Part shown: positions 1 through 11,209 of the stretch, piece by piece | Layout: the number at the start of each line of letters is the position of its first letter | Numbering within the stretch: the stretch's first letter is position 1 | NCBI GenBank assembly: GCA_021781495.1 | Contig: JAJXWS010000002.1 | Location: 48,594-112,593, forward strand | Direction of reading: 5' to 3' | Length of the DNA: 64,000 nt | Source: Acidobacteriota bacterium | GTDB lineage: Bacteria; Acidobacteriota; Terriglobia; Terriglobales; Acidobacteriaceae | Program-made: the position numbers and the translations under genes | The notes under the pieces: generated by a model | What the model was told of the DNA's origin: nothing | What the model saw: only the letters and a program-made list of their open reading frames with translations | Databases searched by the model: none

Positions 1-2
1 TC

Positions 3-1018
3 GCGCTCTTTCCGCCGGAGGCGTCTCGCATAGCGCCTCAGCTGGACGCGTTGTACTTCTTCATCGTCCTCGTCAGCCTGATCGGTTTGACGATCGTCAT
101 CCTGCTCGTGACCAGCTTCTCGATTCTCTACAGCAAAAAGCGGCATCCCGTCCCCGTGCAGATCGAGGGATCCACCTTGCTGGAAGCAACCTGGACGATT
201 GTTCCGCTGGGCCTCTTCCTCGTGATGTTTGTCTGGGGGGCCTTGATTTACTTCCGTGTCTTCACGCCGCCTGCAAACGCGATGAACATCTACGTCGTGG
301 GCAAGCAATGGATGTGGAAGGCAGAGCATCCCGGAGGCCAGCACGAGATCAATTCGCTGCATGTGCCGGCAGGGCGTGCCATCCAGCTCACGCTTATCTC
401 GCAGGATGTATTTCACAGTTTTTCCATCCCCGCATTTCGCGTGAAGCGTGAAGCAATTCCCGGTCGCTACACCACGGTGTGGTTTGAAGCGACAACGCCG
501 GGCACGTATCACCTGTTCTGCTCGCAATATTGCGGAACGGAGCACTCGCACATGATTGGCGATGTGGTTGTGATGTCGCCGGAAGACTACAAAACGTGGC
601 TGGCGAGTTCGACAAGTGGTGCATCCCTGGCGCAAAACGGAGAGCGGCTGTTTGCAAGCATGAGTTGCAATGCGTGCCATAATGCCAGACCCGATGCGCG
701 TGGTCCTAGCCTGGCAAATGTGTATGGGGCAAAGCTGACGCTGACCAGCGGACAGACCGTCACCGTGGACGAAGCCTATCTGCGGCAGGCGATCCTGAAT
801 CCATCGCAGAACATTACACAGGGCTATGCGCCGATTATGCCGACCTATCAGGGGCAAATTAGCGAAGAAGGCCTGATAGCCCTGATCGAATACATCAAGA
901 ACCTTAACTCCGACTACCGGGTGCAGCAGACGACAACCACAACTACGCTGCTGCCCGGAGGAGCCGGAAAGGCGGCGCCTGCAAAGCAAGAGCCAGCAGG
1001 GCAAGGGATGGTGCAGCA

Positions 1019-1022
<4 letters not shown>
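3..1022 (+). CDS. coxB: Cytochrome c oxidase subunit II with fused cytochrome c domain (5' partial)
   Basis: Subunit II of a caa3-type heme-copper oxidase: it takes electrons from cytochrome c through the CuA centre and passes them to subunit I. The reading frame is open to the window edge and reads [20 protein letters not shown] before the track start, so the TTG at 51 is internal and the true start lies upstream. Two transmembrane segments come first ([20 protein letters not shown] and the one starting at ATWTIVPLG). The periplasmic cupredoxin domain has the CuA site DVFHSF...[14 protein letters not shown]-terminal cytochrome c domain follows, with CNACH and a likely Met ligand in APIMPTY. 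The stop overlaps coxA by 4 bp. The family assignment is firm; only the N-terminus is missing. Confidence 0.96.
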
Positions 1023-2672
<1,650 letters not shown>

Positions 2673-2683
<11 letters not shown>

Positions 2684-3422
2684 CACAGTGATTGCCCATG
2701 ACGGTTTGGAGGCGGGGCACCACGAGCACTCGCCGCATCTGCATCATCAGTTTGAGTCCGTAGAGCAGCAGGCAGACGCGGGCAACTTTGCGATGTGGTT
2801 GTTTCTGCTGACGGAAGTGATGTTCTTCGGCGGATTGTTTACCGTCTACATGATCTACCGCAACTGGTACTATCCGGCCTTTGTTGCGGCGTCACACCAG
2901 TTGAGCGTCAAACTGGGCGGTATTAATTCCGTCCTGCTGATTACGTCCAGCCTTACGATGACGCTGGGCGTGTGGTCTGCTCAGTTGCGGCGCAAGGGAA
3001 GCCTTATTTTTTTCCTGATGCTCACGTTCCTTCTGGGTGTTGTCTTTCTCGGCATCAAAGGGGTGGAGTACAAGGAGAAGTTCGAAAAGCATCACTTCCC
3101 CGGAGCGAACTACAGCCTGCAATCCTTCGTGAACCCGGCGAGCGATCCCGTTGCGGTTGCAGCTGGTGACAAGCCCCTGCCGCTGGATATAGCGCAGCGG
3201 ACCGAAGTGTATTTTTCGCTGTACTTTGCCATGACTGGAATGCATGCGCTGCACATGATCGTTGGCATGGGGATCCTTCTGTTCATGATCTTCAGAGCAC
3301 GATCGGATGCGTATACAACAGGACACACAGCGTTCGTCGAATATTTTGGCCTGTACTGGCACTTTGTCGACATCATCTGGATTTTCCTGTTTCCGTTGCT
3401 GTACCTGATCAACCGGCACTAA
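2673..3422 (+). CDS. coxC: Cytochrome c oxidase subunit III
   Basis: Membrane subunit III of the caa3 oxidase, which stabilises the complex and supports proton uptake. 249 aa, GTG start inside the end of coxA. Recognisable features are a His-rich N-terminus ([13 protein letters not shown]), [15 protein letters not shown] in the first helix, the Tyr/His-rich [10 protein letters not shown] helix, and the C-terminal [18 protein letters not shown] typical of the family. A soluble insertion (about residues 130-180) separates the middle helices. It lies between coxA and coxD in the same transcription unit. Confidence 0.96.
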
Positions 3423-3433
3423 AGGACAAAGCA

Positions 3434-3742
3434 ATGAGCGAACCCCAAGAGAGCGGACACCGCATCATTAATCCGAGAGTTTCCTTCCTTGTGTATCTGG
3501 CACTGGTGGCCGGTGTTGGTCTTACGATTGTGGCCTCGTACCAGAACCTCGGCATCTTCAATCCGATTCTTGCAGTAGCGATTGCACTCGTTCAGGCATC
3601 GCTGGTCGCGCTGTTCTCCATGCACCTGAAGTACAGCCCCAGGGTCAGCAAGCTGAGCGTGGGGTCGGGCATCTTTATGCTGCTGACGCTCTTCGCCATG
3701 GTGTTGTTGGACTACATGAGTAGAGCATGGGGCAGTTGGTAG
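3434..3742 (+). CDS. coxD: Cytochrome c oxidase subunit IV (prokaryotic type)
   Basis: Small membrane subunit of the caa3 oxidase (COX4_pro family). 102 aa with three predicted helices: VSFLVYLALVAGVGLTIVAS, ILAVAIALVQASLVALF with the family-typical FSMHLKYSPR, and GIFMLLTLFAMVLLDYMS. It lies 11 bp after coxC and is followed by a strong hairpin, so it closes the oxidase operon. Sequence is weakly conserved in this family; size, topology, FSMHLK and gene order make the call. Confidence 0.88.
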   Translation: MSEPQESGHRIINPRVSFLVYLALVAGVGLTIVASYQNLGIFNPILAVAIALVQASLVALFSMHLKYSPRVSKLSVGSGIFMLLTLFAMVLLDYMSRAWGSW

Positions 3743-3764
3743 CTGCGTGTTGAGCGCATCCATA

Positions 3765-3790
3765 CAAAGGCCGCCCGAGGGCGGCCTTTG
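3765..3790 (+). terminator. Terminator hairpin after cox operon
   Basis: Perfect 12-bp inverted repeat CAAAGGCCGCCC / GGGCGGCCTTTG with a GA loop, 23 bp after the coxD stop. The tail is only TTTG, so it is a hairpin with a poor U-tract; it separates the oxidase operon from the photolyase gene. Confidence 0.7.
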
Positions 3791-3828
3791 CCGTTGAGCA
3801 TCGCACGAATTCGTTTAGGCTTGACTGC

Positions 3829-5241
3829 ATGGACCCATTGGCACGTACGTTGAATCTTCCGCAAGAACTGGCACTGCTTGCAGCTCAGCCGCGTGTCCTG
3901 GTCCGTCGCCCCGGCGCTCCGCGCCAGGCTGCGAAGTGCGTTGTCTACTGGATGCAACGCGCCATGCGCATTCAGGATAATCCGGCATTGGATGTCGCCA
4001 TCCAGGCAGGCAATATTCTTGGCCTGCCTGTTGTTGTGTATTTCTCCGTGATTCCCAACTATCCCAATGCGAATCTGCGCCACTATCACTTTATGGCGCA
4101 GGGACTGCGCGACGCTGCCGAGGATGCGGCTGAGCTGGGCGTGGGCTTTATCGTGCGCCGCCATCCATCCAACTCGCTGGAGGAGTTTCTCGACGAGGTG
4201 GAGGCGGCATTGCTTATAGGAGACGAAAATCCGTGCCGCGAGCCGGAACGATGGCGCAACGTGCTTGCTAAACGACTGAAGCTGCCGTTTTGGACCGTGG
4301 ATGCCGATGTGGTGGTTCCATCCGCAATGTTTGGCCGGAGCTATTTTCTTCTGCATCACTTTCGGCCGTATTTGAAAGCACTGCTCTCTCAATTCCTTGT
4401 CGCATCGCCAAAAGCTATTCCGCAGCAACGTTGGACTCCATGGAAGGATTTCAGGAGCCTTTCACTCGCAGGCGATATCACCGAAGGGTTTGACAAGCTG
4501 GACCGCACGGTTACTCCGGTAGACAGCTTTACTGGAGGAACTCATGCTGCAATGCGGCGCCTGAAAGAATTTGTCGCTCGCGAGCTGGCTTTCTATGAAG
4601 AAAAGCGGAACCAGCCTGAGGTAAAGGGAACCAGCCGTCTCTCGCCCTACCTGCACTTTGGCAATATCGGTCCGTTGACGATTGCCCTGGCCGTGGATGA
4701 CGCGGCGCGCAAGGGCAAAGTTGCGGCTTCTGCCAGAGATAAGTTCCTGGATGAGCTGATCGGGTGGCGGGAGCTGGCTGTGTTGTTCGTTCGCCACAAT
4801 CCGAACTACGACAACTGGGAGTGTGCGGAGCCCTGGGCGCGAACCACACTTCTGGAGCACGCAGGGGATCAACGTCCGCACCGCTACACGCTGGAACAAC
4901 TGGAACGTGCCGAAACCGGGGATGAGCTGTGGAATGCAGCGCAGCGAGAGATGGTCAATACCGGCTGGATGCACAACTACATGCGCATGTACTGGGCTAA
5001 GAAGATCCTGGAGTGGGCACCTGATCCGGCAAGGGCCTTCGAGTGGGCCGTTACGCTCAACGATCGATATGAGCTGGATGGTCGAGACGCAAATGGATAT
5101 GCCGGCATCGCGTGGGCCATCGTGGGCAAACATGATCGACCCTGGTTCGATCGTCCCGTCTTCGGCTTGATACGACCCATGAGTGGCAGCGCTCTTGCCA
5201 AGAAGATAGATGCTCGCGCCTATATTGAACAAAATCAATGA
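3829..5241 (+). CDS. phr: Class II deoxyribodipyrimidine photolyase
   Basis: Light-driven FAD enzyme that repairs cyclobutane pyrimidine dimers. 470 aa, about the usual class II length. The N-terminal antenna domain begins with WMQRAMRIQDNPAL (class II hallmark) and NLRHYHFMAQG. The C-terminal FAD domain contains NPNYDNWECAEPWA, GWMHNYMRMYWAKKILEW, LNDRYELDGRDANGYAGIAW and HDRPWFDRPVFG, all typical of class II rather than class I enzymes. ATG at 3829 is the first good start after the cox terminator; no operon partner is visible. Confidence 0.95.
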   Translation: MDPLARTLNLPQELALLAAQPRVLVRRPGAPRQAAKCVVYWMQRAMRIQDNPALDVAIQAGNILGLPVVVYFSVIPNYPNANLRHYHFMAQGLRDAAEDAAELGVGFIVRRHPSNSLEEFLDEVEAALLIGDENPCREPERWRNVLAKRLKLPFWTVDADVVVPSAMFGRSYFLLHHFRPYLKALLSQFLVASPKAIPQQRWTPWKDFRSLSLAGDITEGFDKLDRTVTPVDSFTGGTHAAMRRLKEFVARELAFYEEKRNQPEVKGTSRLSPYLHFGNIGPLTIALAVDDAARKGKVAASARDKFLDELIGWRELAVLFVRHNPNYDNWECAEPWARTTLLEHAGDQRPHRYTLEQLERAETGDELWNAAQREMVNTGWMHNYMRMYWAKKILEWAPDPARAFEWAVTLNDRYELDGRDANGYAGIAWAIVGKHDRPWFDRPVFGLIRPMSGSALAKKIDARAYIEQNQ

Positions 5242-5324
5242 ATTGCGAGGCTGCCTGATCGCAAGATTGTTGCTGCGTCGTGTGGGTTTGCGTGTGCCTC
5301 GCGCCGCCCGTCCGCAGGCAAGTC

Positions 5325-5330
5325 TATAAT
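5325..5330 (+). promoter_or_regulatory. Possible -10 box (TATAAT) upstream of the BNR/ASH repeat gene
   Basis: A perfect TATAAT lies in AGTCTATAATGGGAC about 120 bp before the GTG chosen for the giant secreted protein. No convincing TTGACA lies 16-18 bp upstream, so support is partial. If real, it excludes the ORF-track start at 5280. Confidence 0.35.
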
Positions 5331-5447
5331 GGGACACGATTTCAACCCAGGAAACTGCTTGTTTCACGTAGCGCATTCCATTGGATTCCGCTGAATTCCC
5401 CCTCGGATGATGAGAGAGGGGAGGCGGGAGCCGGATCCCGGGCGCAT

Positions 5448-8400
5448 GTGAAGACTTGCCAATTTTTGCAGTCCTATTGTTCTGCCGCCATTCAGAGCGG
5501 TGCAGTCAGGTGGATTTCTCCAATCGGGATTCGCGCGCCGCATCGTGCCGGAAGCGGTTTCCTGATGGGACTCGTCGTCCTTTTCGTGGCCTTGTTGAAC
5601 ACGGCGGCGATGGGCCAGCTGCCAGGCCTCCCGCAATTCACACCGGCTGCGCCAAGCGTGCCTCCGCAGGTCCGCCGGGCGCAGCGTTTCCTCCAGCGGC
5701 GAAGCTGGAGAGGCCAAACCCGTTCCGCACGATTGCCGTCGCGACCCGGTCGAGCTGCTGTTTCTCTGGCGCAGCCGCAGAGCACGACAAGCACCGTGCC
5801 TGCCTGGCAGCCACTGGGGCCCAATGCGGTGACGACACCCAGCTACGGACTGGTGACGGGCCGTGTAACTTCCATCGCCTTTGATCCTGCAGACTCCACG
5901 GGGAACCGCGTCTTTCTGGGAACGACAGGCGGTGGCTTGTGGCTTGCCCAGAACGCAGACACTACAAACCCGGCCGATGTTGTCTTCTCGCCCCTGACCG
6001 ACAATCTCTCCGCGATGAGTACTGCCGTCGATGCATCCATCAGCATTGGAGCCGTAAGCGTACAGCCGGGCGGAACAGGCGTTGTGCTGGCAGGGACAGG
6101 GGATCCGAATGACGCGCTGGATTCCTATTACGGCGCGGGCGTTCTTCGCTCCACAGACGGTGGCAAGACATGGAGCCTGATCCAGACCACGACGGATGTG
6201 GAGCAGGGGCTGGGTATCCAGGACTACAGCTTCGTGGGTGAAGGATTCGCTGGCTTCGCGTGGAGCACGGCTAGTCCGCAACTGGTCGTTGCGGCTGTGT
6301 CGCAGGCGTATGAGGGCACGCTCGTGGATGCGGAACGGCCGAACATCAGCTATGAGGGGCTGTATTACTCGACCGACTCGGGAGCGAGCTGGCACCTGGC
6401 GCGGATTACCGATCCAGGCGGGGCCGATGTGCAGGGGCCGCTGGATGCCTATGCGTACCCACACGGCAATGCCGCGACCGCGATTGTGTGGAATCCGGCG
6501 CGGCAGATTTTTGTGGCAGCAGTCCGCTACCACGGCTACTACCAATCCACGGATGGCGCGAACTGGACGCGCATGACAGTCCAACCCGGCACGGGGTTGA
6601 CGACGCAGATGTGCCCAACCAATCCCGGCTCGACAGGCTCCACCGCGTGTCCAATCTTTCGCGGAACACTGGCTGTGAATCCGGTGACTGGCGATACCTT
6701 TGCGTGGACGGTGGACGCCAACAATCAGGATCAGGGGATATGGCAGGATGTCTGCTCCATCAGCGCAGGGACCTGCACCAATCAAACGGCTGCCTTTACC
6801 AGCCGTTGGAGCACGTCTGCACTGGAGATGAACACGGCCCAGGGCGCGACGACGATTCAGAATGGCGACTACAATCTGGCCCTCGCAGCCGTCCCTTCCG
6901 GGCAGGATACGCTGCTGCTGGCCGGGGCCAATGATCTGTGGAAGTGCAGCCTTGCCATGGGCTGTGTCTGGCGGAACTCCACCAATGCGTTTACCTGCAT
7001 GAGCGCTCAAGTGGGGCCGTACCAGCATGCGCTTGCATGGAACCCGGCGAATCCGCAGGAAGTGTTTGCCGGCAATGACAGCGGATTGTGGCGATCCCTG
7101 GACGATATTGGGGAAACAGGGCAGACATGCAGCGCCACGGACGCGACACATTTCCAAAATCTGAACGGTGCAATCGGCTCGCTCGCGGAGGTGGAAAGCA
7201 TGTCGCAGGTGGTGACATCGCCTTACACGATGATGACCGGGCTGGGCGTGAACGGCACGGCCGGCGTGAAGAGCACCTCAGGCCCGACGACGGATTGGCC
7301 GCAGATACTGGGAGGCGAAGGCGGGCCGGTCGCGATTGATCCTTCCAACAGCACCAATTGGTACGTAAACAATGGCGCGGGCGTTTCCATCCACCTCTGC
7401 TCGCAAACAGGCGATTGCACCGCATCTGCTTTTGGAACCACACCGATTGTGAACAATGCGGATGTGGGCGGAGATGGCGATACGATGACCGAGCCCGCGC
7501 CGTTTCTGGTGGATCCGCTTGACCCATCGCAGTTGCTGGTTGGCACTTGCCGGGTTTGGCGCGGACCTGCAAACGGCAGCGCATGGACCGGCTCGAACGC
7601 GATCAGCCCAATGCTGGATGGGATTTCGGGCTCCACCTATTGCAGCGGCAATGCCCTCATTCGCACCATGGCAGCGCTGCGGCTTTCCAATGGGAGCGAA
7701 GTGATTTTTGTGGGCATGTATGGCGCGACGGATGGCGGGGCCAATCTAGCGGGACATGTGCTGAGCGCGACATTCGAGCCATCCAGCGGTGCGGTACCGG
7801 TCTGGAAGGACGTAACGCTCAACCCGGTCACGAATGACACGCAGGGGCTGAATGCCTACGCTTTGGATATTTCAAGCATCTACATTGATCCGCATGACGC
7901 GACCGGGAATACGGTCTATGTAACCGTCGAAGGGATTCCCAGCCCGACGCAGGCGGTGCGTGCGTTGTATCGTTCCACGGATGGGGGAGCGCACTGGGCC
8001 TACATTGCGTCCAATCTGCCTGCCTCCGCTGCGAACAGCATCGTTGTGGATCCGCAGGATGCGAACACGGCGTACGTTGCGATGGATTCGGGTGTCTATT
8101 CCACGCACCAGGTTTCCAATTGCGCCACGGCCGGTTCCAATTGCTGGTCGGCCTACGGCGCCGGATTGCCGGAAGCGCCGGTGGTCGGCTTGAGCGCGGC
8201 TCCCGCCGGCTCACAATGGAGCGTGCTTGCGGCGTCGACGTATGGGCGCGGCGTGTGGCAAATCCCTCTGTGGACGGCTGCAACGCAGCTGACGACCGCA
8301 TCGGCTACGCCGTCCTCGTTGACATTCGGAACGCAGGCCGACGGCACGACGAGCAGCCCGCAAACCGTAACGCTGACGAATACCGGCGGGATTGCCCTGA

Positions 8401-10676
8401 TCCCTACGGCAGTATCTGCGACCGGCGACTTCAGTGAGACGGATAACTGCATTGGGGCTAGCGTGAATGCAGGCGGCAGCTGCACCATCCAGGTGACATT
8501 TACGCCCACGCAGTCCGGCAGCAGAACGGGCACGCTCACCATCAGCGCAAACGTGGCGGGAGGGCAGCTGACGGTAGCCTTGAGTGGAACCGGAGAGAGC
8601 CCCACTGCGGTCAGCGCGACTCCGGCAATGGTGGACTTTGGCCAGGTGGAAGTGGGAACATCCTCGACCGCGATGCAGGTGACTTTGTCGAACACCAATG
8701 CCACGGCGATTGCGATCTCAGGGGTTGTTGTTCCCGCGCCGTTTGTCCTCGCCAGCAATGCCTGCGGAAGTTCGCTGGCAGCCAACAGTTCCTGCCAGTT
8801 GAATGTGGAGTTCGCGCCGACACAGACAGGCTCGGCTGCGGCAACGATGACGATTACCGATGATGCCGGTACGCAGGCGGTTGCCCTGAGCGGAACCGGC
8901 GCAGCGGTGCCGACGGACACACTTTCGCCGAGCTCTCTGGTCTTTTCGGGGACTGTTGTCGGGCAGCTCTCCCCGGCTCAGGCGGTAACGCTGACGAATA
9001 GCGGAGGCGTGGCGCTGTCTTCGATTGCGATCACCGTTGCCGGACCATTTCAAGCGTCGAGCAACTGCGGTACGCAGCTGGCTGCTGGATCGAGCTGTGC
9101 CATCAGCGTTGTGTTTGCTCCCACTGCGACAGGGGCAGCAACGGGCTCGCTCACGGTTGCTGACGCGCTGCGGTCGCAGACGGTGGCTCTCTCCGGGACG
9201 GGCCTGCAACCTCCGGCGTTCAGTGTAAGCCCATCGAGTCTGGCTTTCGCCGCGCAGCAGGTTGCCACGGCCAGCGCTCCGGCTACGCTCACGATCAGCA
9301 ACAGTGGCGGCGCGTCCATGGCGAATGTGGGCTTCCAGATGACGGGACAGAACGCCGCGAGCTTTGCAACCGGCACGACAACCTGCGGAGCTACTCTGAG
9401 CAGCGGTAGCAGCTGCACTGTGCAGGTTCTCTTCCAACCAACGGTGGCAGGAAGCAACACAGCGACCCTGACGATTTCATCTTCGACATTAGGAGTCTCG
9501 CCGGCTGCGGTTCCGCTCAGTGGCACGGGATCCGTCTCCGCGGGGCTTTCGGTGAGTCCGGCCCAGATGACATTTGCCGAGGCTGTTCTTGGGCAGGCCA
9601 GTGCCGCGCAAACAGCGACGATCACAAATACCAGCTCAGTCAGCGCGTCCGGGCTTACGGTTGGGACGACGGCGCCGTTCAGCCTGACGCAGAATACCTG
9701 CGGCACGACGATTGCTGCCGGGGCAAGTTGCTCGGTTTCCGTTGTCTTTACTCCCACCAGCACAGGAACCGTCACCGGTGCCCTGACGGTCAGCTCGTCC
9801 ACGTTAAGCCAGGTATCCACGATCTTGATGGGAACCGCGGGACTGATCGGGCAAGTACAGGCGCTGCCCTCTCTGTTGAGTTTTCCAACGACGGGTGTCG
9901 GCACAACGAGCCCAGCGCAAACGGTGACCCTGAGCAATACGAGTGCTGTCACGCTGACGGCTCTATCGCTCAGCGCTTCCAGCGGATTCCAGATTGCGAC
10001 GAATTCCTGCCCCGCATCTCTGGACCCCGGCGCCAGCTGTACCGCCGCCGTGGTGTTTGCGCCGACGAGCGCCGGTCAGCAGACAGGGAATGTAACGGTT
10101 GCCAGCAGCGCGATGGCATCCAGCATGCAGATACCGCTTTCGGGCATGGGGTTTGACTACAGCACAGGCCTCGCCGGCTCTTCCAGCGAAACTGTTGCCA
10201 GTGGACAGACGGCCAGCTTTACGGTGGTGCTTACACCGCTCCAGGGGTCCACGGGCACATTTACTTATCAATGCGGTTCGTTGCCTGCCCGCGCATCGTG
10301 CGTCTTCAATCCCGCTTCGTTAACAGTGCCGGCGAACGCGGCCGGGAATATGACACTGCAGATCGTGACTGGCCAGTCTGCAAGTGCTTCGGTAAGGCCT
10401 GCGACTCCGTGGAGAGTGTTCCCGGTTTCCCTGGCAATGGCCCTGCTGCCTTTGGCTTTCCGGCGCCGCCGCAAGAACCTGTTTCTGGCGCTGATCTTCC
10501 TGGGCATGACGGTTGGCTTATCCAGTTGTTCCGGAGCCGGCGGGATTGTCGCCTCTTCGACTCCGCCGGGAAACCCGGGTAGCAGCGTTACCCCGGCGGG
10601 AACCTACTCGATACCTGTTACGGTTTCGGCGGATGGTGTCTCGCATCAGGTATCGGTATCGCTTACGGTGGATTAA
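5448..10676 (+). CDS. Giant secreted protein with BNR/sortilin-like propeller and six choice-of-anchor-D repeats
   Basis: About 1740 aa; precise function unknown. The hydrophobic stretch GLVVLFVALLNTAAMGQ looks like the end of a long signal peptide. The N-terminal half holds BNR/Asp-box-like repeats (RSTDGGKTW, YSTDSGASW, YQSTDGANW, RSTDGGAHW), the pattern of sialidase/sortilin/YCF48-type beta-propellers. Six choice-of-anchor-D (ASH-like) Ig-fold repeats of about 100 aa follow, each with a paired Cys and ending near LSGTG. The C-terminus carries FPVSLAMALLPLAFRRRRK, a second hydrophobic run ending in LSSCSG, and a final beta-strand tail. The GTG at 5448 puts basic residues before the hydrophobic core; the ATG at 5565 is a real alternative with GGAAG upstream; the 5280 start lies before a possible -10 box. 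Confidence 0.8.
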   Translation: MKTCQFLQSYCSAAIQSGAVRWISPIGIRAPHRAGSGFLMGLVVLFVALLNTAAMGQLPGLPQFTPAAPSVPPQVRRAQRFLQRRSWRGQTRSARLPSRPGRAAVSLAQPQSTTSTVPAWQPLGPNAVTTPSYGLVTGRVTSIAFDPADSTGNRVFLGTTGGGLWLAQNADTTNPADVVFSPLTDNLSAMSTAVDASISIGAVSVQPGGTGVVLAGTGDPNDALDSYYGAGVLRSTDGGKTWSLIQTTTDVEQGLGIQDYSFVGEGFAGFAWSTASPQLVVAAVSQAYEGTLVDAERPNISYEGLYYSTDSGASWHLARITDPGGADVQGPLDAYAYPHGNAATAIVWNPARQIFVAAVRYHGYYQSTDGANWTRMTVQPGTGLTTQMCPTNPGSTGSTACPIFRGTLAVNPVTGDTFAWTVDANNQDQGIWQDVCSISAGTCTNQTAAFTSRWSTSALEMNTAQGATTIQNGDYNLALAAVPSGQDTLLLAGANDLWKCSLAMGCVWRNSTNAFTCMSAQVGPYQHALAWNPANPQEVFAGNDSGLWRSLDDIGETGQTCSATDATHFQNLNGAIGSLAEVESMSQVVTSPYTMMTGLGVNGTAGVKSTSGPTTDWPQILGGEGGPVAIDPSNSTNWYVNNGAGVSIHLCSQTGDCTASAFGTTPIVNNADVGGDGDTMTEPAPFLVDPLDPSQLLVGTCRVWRGPANGSAWTGSNAISPMLDGISGSTYCSGNALIRTMAALRLSNGSEVIFVGMYGATDGGANLAGHVLSATFEPSSGAVPVWKDVTLNPVTNDTQGLNAYALDISSIYIDPHDATGNTVYVTVEGIPSPTQAVRALYRSTDGGAHWAYIASNLPASAANSIVVDPQDANTAYVAMDSGVYSTHQVSNCATAGSNCWSAYGAGLPEAPVVGLSAAPAGSQWSVLAASTYGRGVWQIPLWTAATQLTTASATPSSLTFGTQADGTTSSPQTVTLTNTGGIALIPTAVSATGDFSETDNCIGASVNAGGSCTIQVTFTPTQSGSRTGTLTISANVAGGQLTVALSGTGESPTAVSATPAMVDFGQVEVGTSSTAMQVTLSNTNATAIAISGVVVPAPFVLASNACGSSLAANSSCQLNVEFAPTQTGSAAATMTITDDAGTQAVALSGTGAAVPTDTLSPSSLVFSGTVVGQLSPAQAVTLTNSGGVALSSIAITVAGPFQASSNCGTQLAAGSSCAISVVFAPTATGAATGSLTVADALRSQTVALSGTGLQPPAFSVSPSSLAFAAQQVATASAPATLTISNSGGASMANVGFQMTGQNAASFATGTTTCGATLSSGSSCTVQVLFQPTVAGSNTATLTISSSTLGVSPAAVPLSGTGSVSAGLSVSPAQMTFAEAVLGQASAAQTATITNTSSVSASGLTVGTTAPFSLTQNTCGTTIAAGASCSVSVVFTPTSTGTVTGALTVSSSTLSQVSTILMGTAGLIGQVQALPSLLSFPTTGVGTTSPAQTVTLSNTSAVTLTALSLSASSGFQIATNSCPASLDPGASCTAAVVFAPTSAGQQTGNVTVASSAMASSMQIPLSGMGFDYSTGLAGSSSETVASGQTASFTVVLTPLQGSTGTFTYQCGSLPARASCVFNPASLTVPANAAGNMTLQIVTGQSASASVRPATPWRVFPVSLAMALLPLAFRRRRKNLFLALIFLGMTVGLSSCSGAGGIVASSTPPGNPGSSVTPAGTYSIPVTVSADGVSHQVSVSLTVD

Positions 10677-10801
10677 GACGCATGGGATGAGTCAGCAGTG
10701 ACCGGATATACTTGAACTTCGAGACGCCCGCTCGTGAGCATGTTCCTTGACTCCGGGGAGCGTTGGATGGACTCGATGTCCGCAAAGGGAAGGCACTCGG
10801 C

Positions 10802-11113
10802 ATGACTGCCAAAGTAACTGTAGAAGACGTGGGGCGCGTGGCAGAGCTGGCGCAACTGGAACTGGGGCCCGACGAGGCCGCGCGCATGCTGCATGACCTG
10901 AACGCCATTCTCGACTACGTGGCCCAATTGAATGAGCTGGATACGGCCGGAGTTGCTCCCTTGGCGCAGGTAAGCGAGCTGCCGGGCTACGGTGGCAGCG
11001 GCGTATTGCGAGCGGATTTGGCCGAGCCGTCAACAGACCGGGCTGCGGTGATGTCACAGGCCCCGGAAACAGACCAGGTCTTTTTCAAGGTTCCGAAGGT
11101 GATTGAGCGCTAG
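10802..11113 (+). CDS. gatC: Asp-tRNA(Asn)/Glu-tRNA(Gln) amidotransferase subunit C
   Basis: Small stabilising subunit of GatCAB, which converts misacylated Glu-tRNA(Gln)/Asp-tRNA(Asn) to the correct amide. 103 aa from the ATG preceded by AGGGAAGG; the longer track start adds 13 unrelated residues. Family features: VTVEDVGRVAELAQLEL at the start, LNAILDYVAQLNELDT in the middle and the C-terminal ETDQVFFKVPKVIER that wraps GatA. It lies just upstream of gatA. gatB is not in the window. Confidence 0.95.
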   Translation: MTAKVTVEDVGRVAELAQLELGPDEAARMLHDLNAILDYVAQLNELDTAGVAPLAQVSELPGYGGSGVLRADLAEPSTDRAAVMSQAPETDQVFFKVPKVIER

Positions 11114-11193
11114 GCGCGCCTGGAGCAAGCCGGCGGCACGAGCCACTGACACCAGCAAGAGAACACGTTGCAAGGGGCTTTTGCAGAGGCTCC

Positions 11194-11200
11194 AGGAAGG
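11194..11200 (+). promoter_or_regulatory. Ribosome binding site deciding the gatA start
   Basis: AGGAAGG lies 9 bp before an in-frame TTG at 11210. The track start (TTG 11168) has no comparable Shine-Dalgarno, so this site supports the shorter GatA. Confidence 0.6.
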
Positions 11201-11209
11201 AATTGCGGA

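Noticed and set aside
5280-5447. Upstream extension of the giant exoprotein
   Set aside because: A TATAAT lies inside this part and there is no ribosome site for the 5280 start; the residues lack signal-peptide character.
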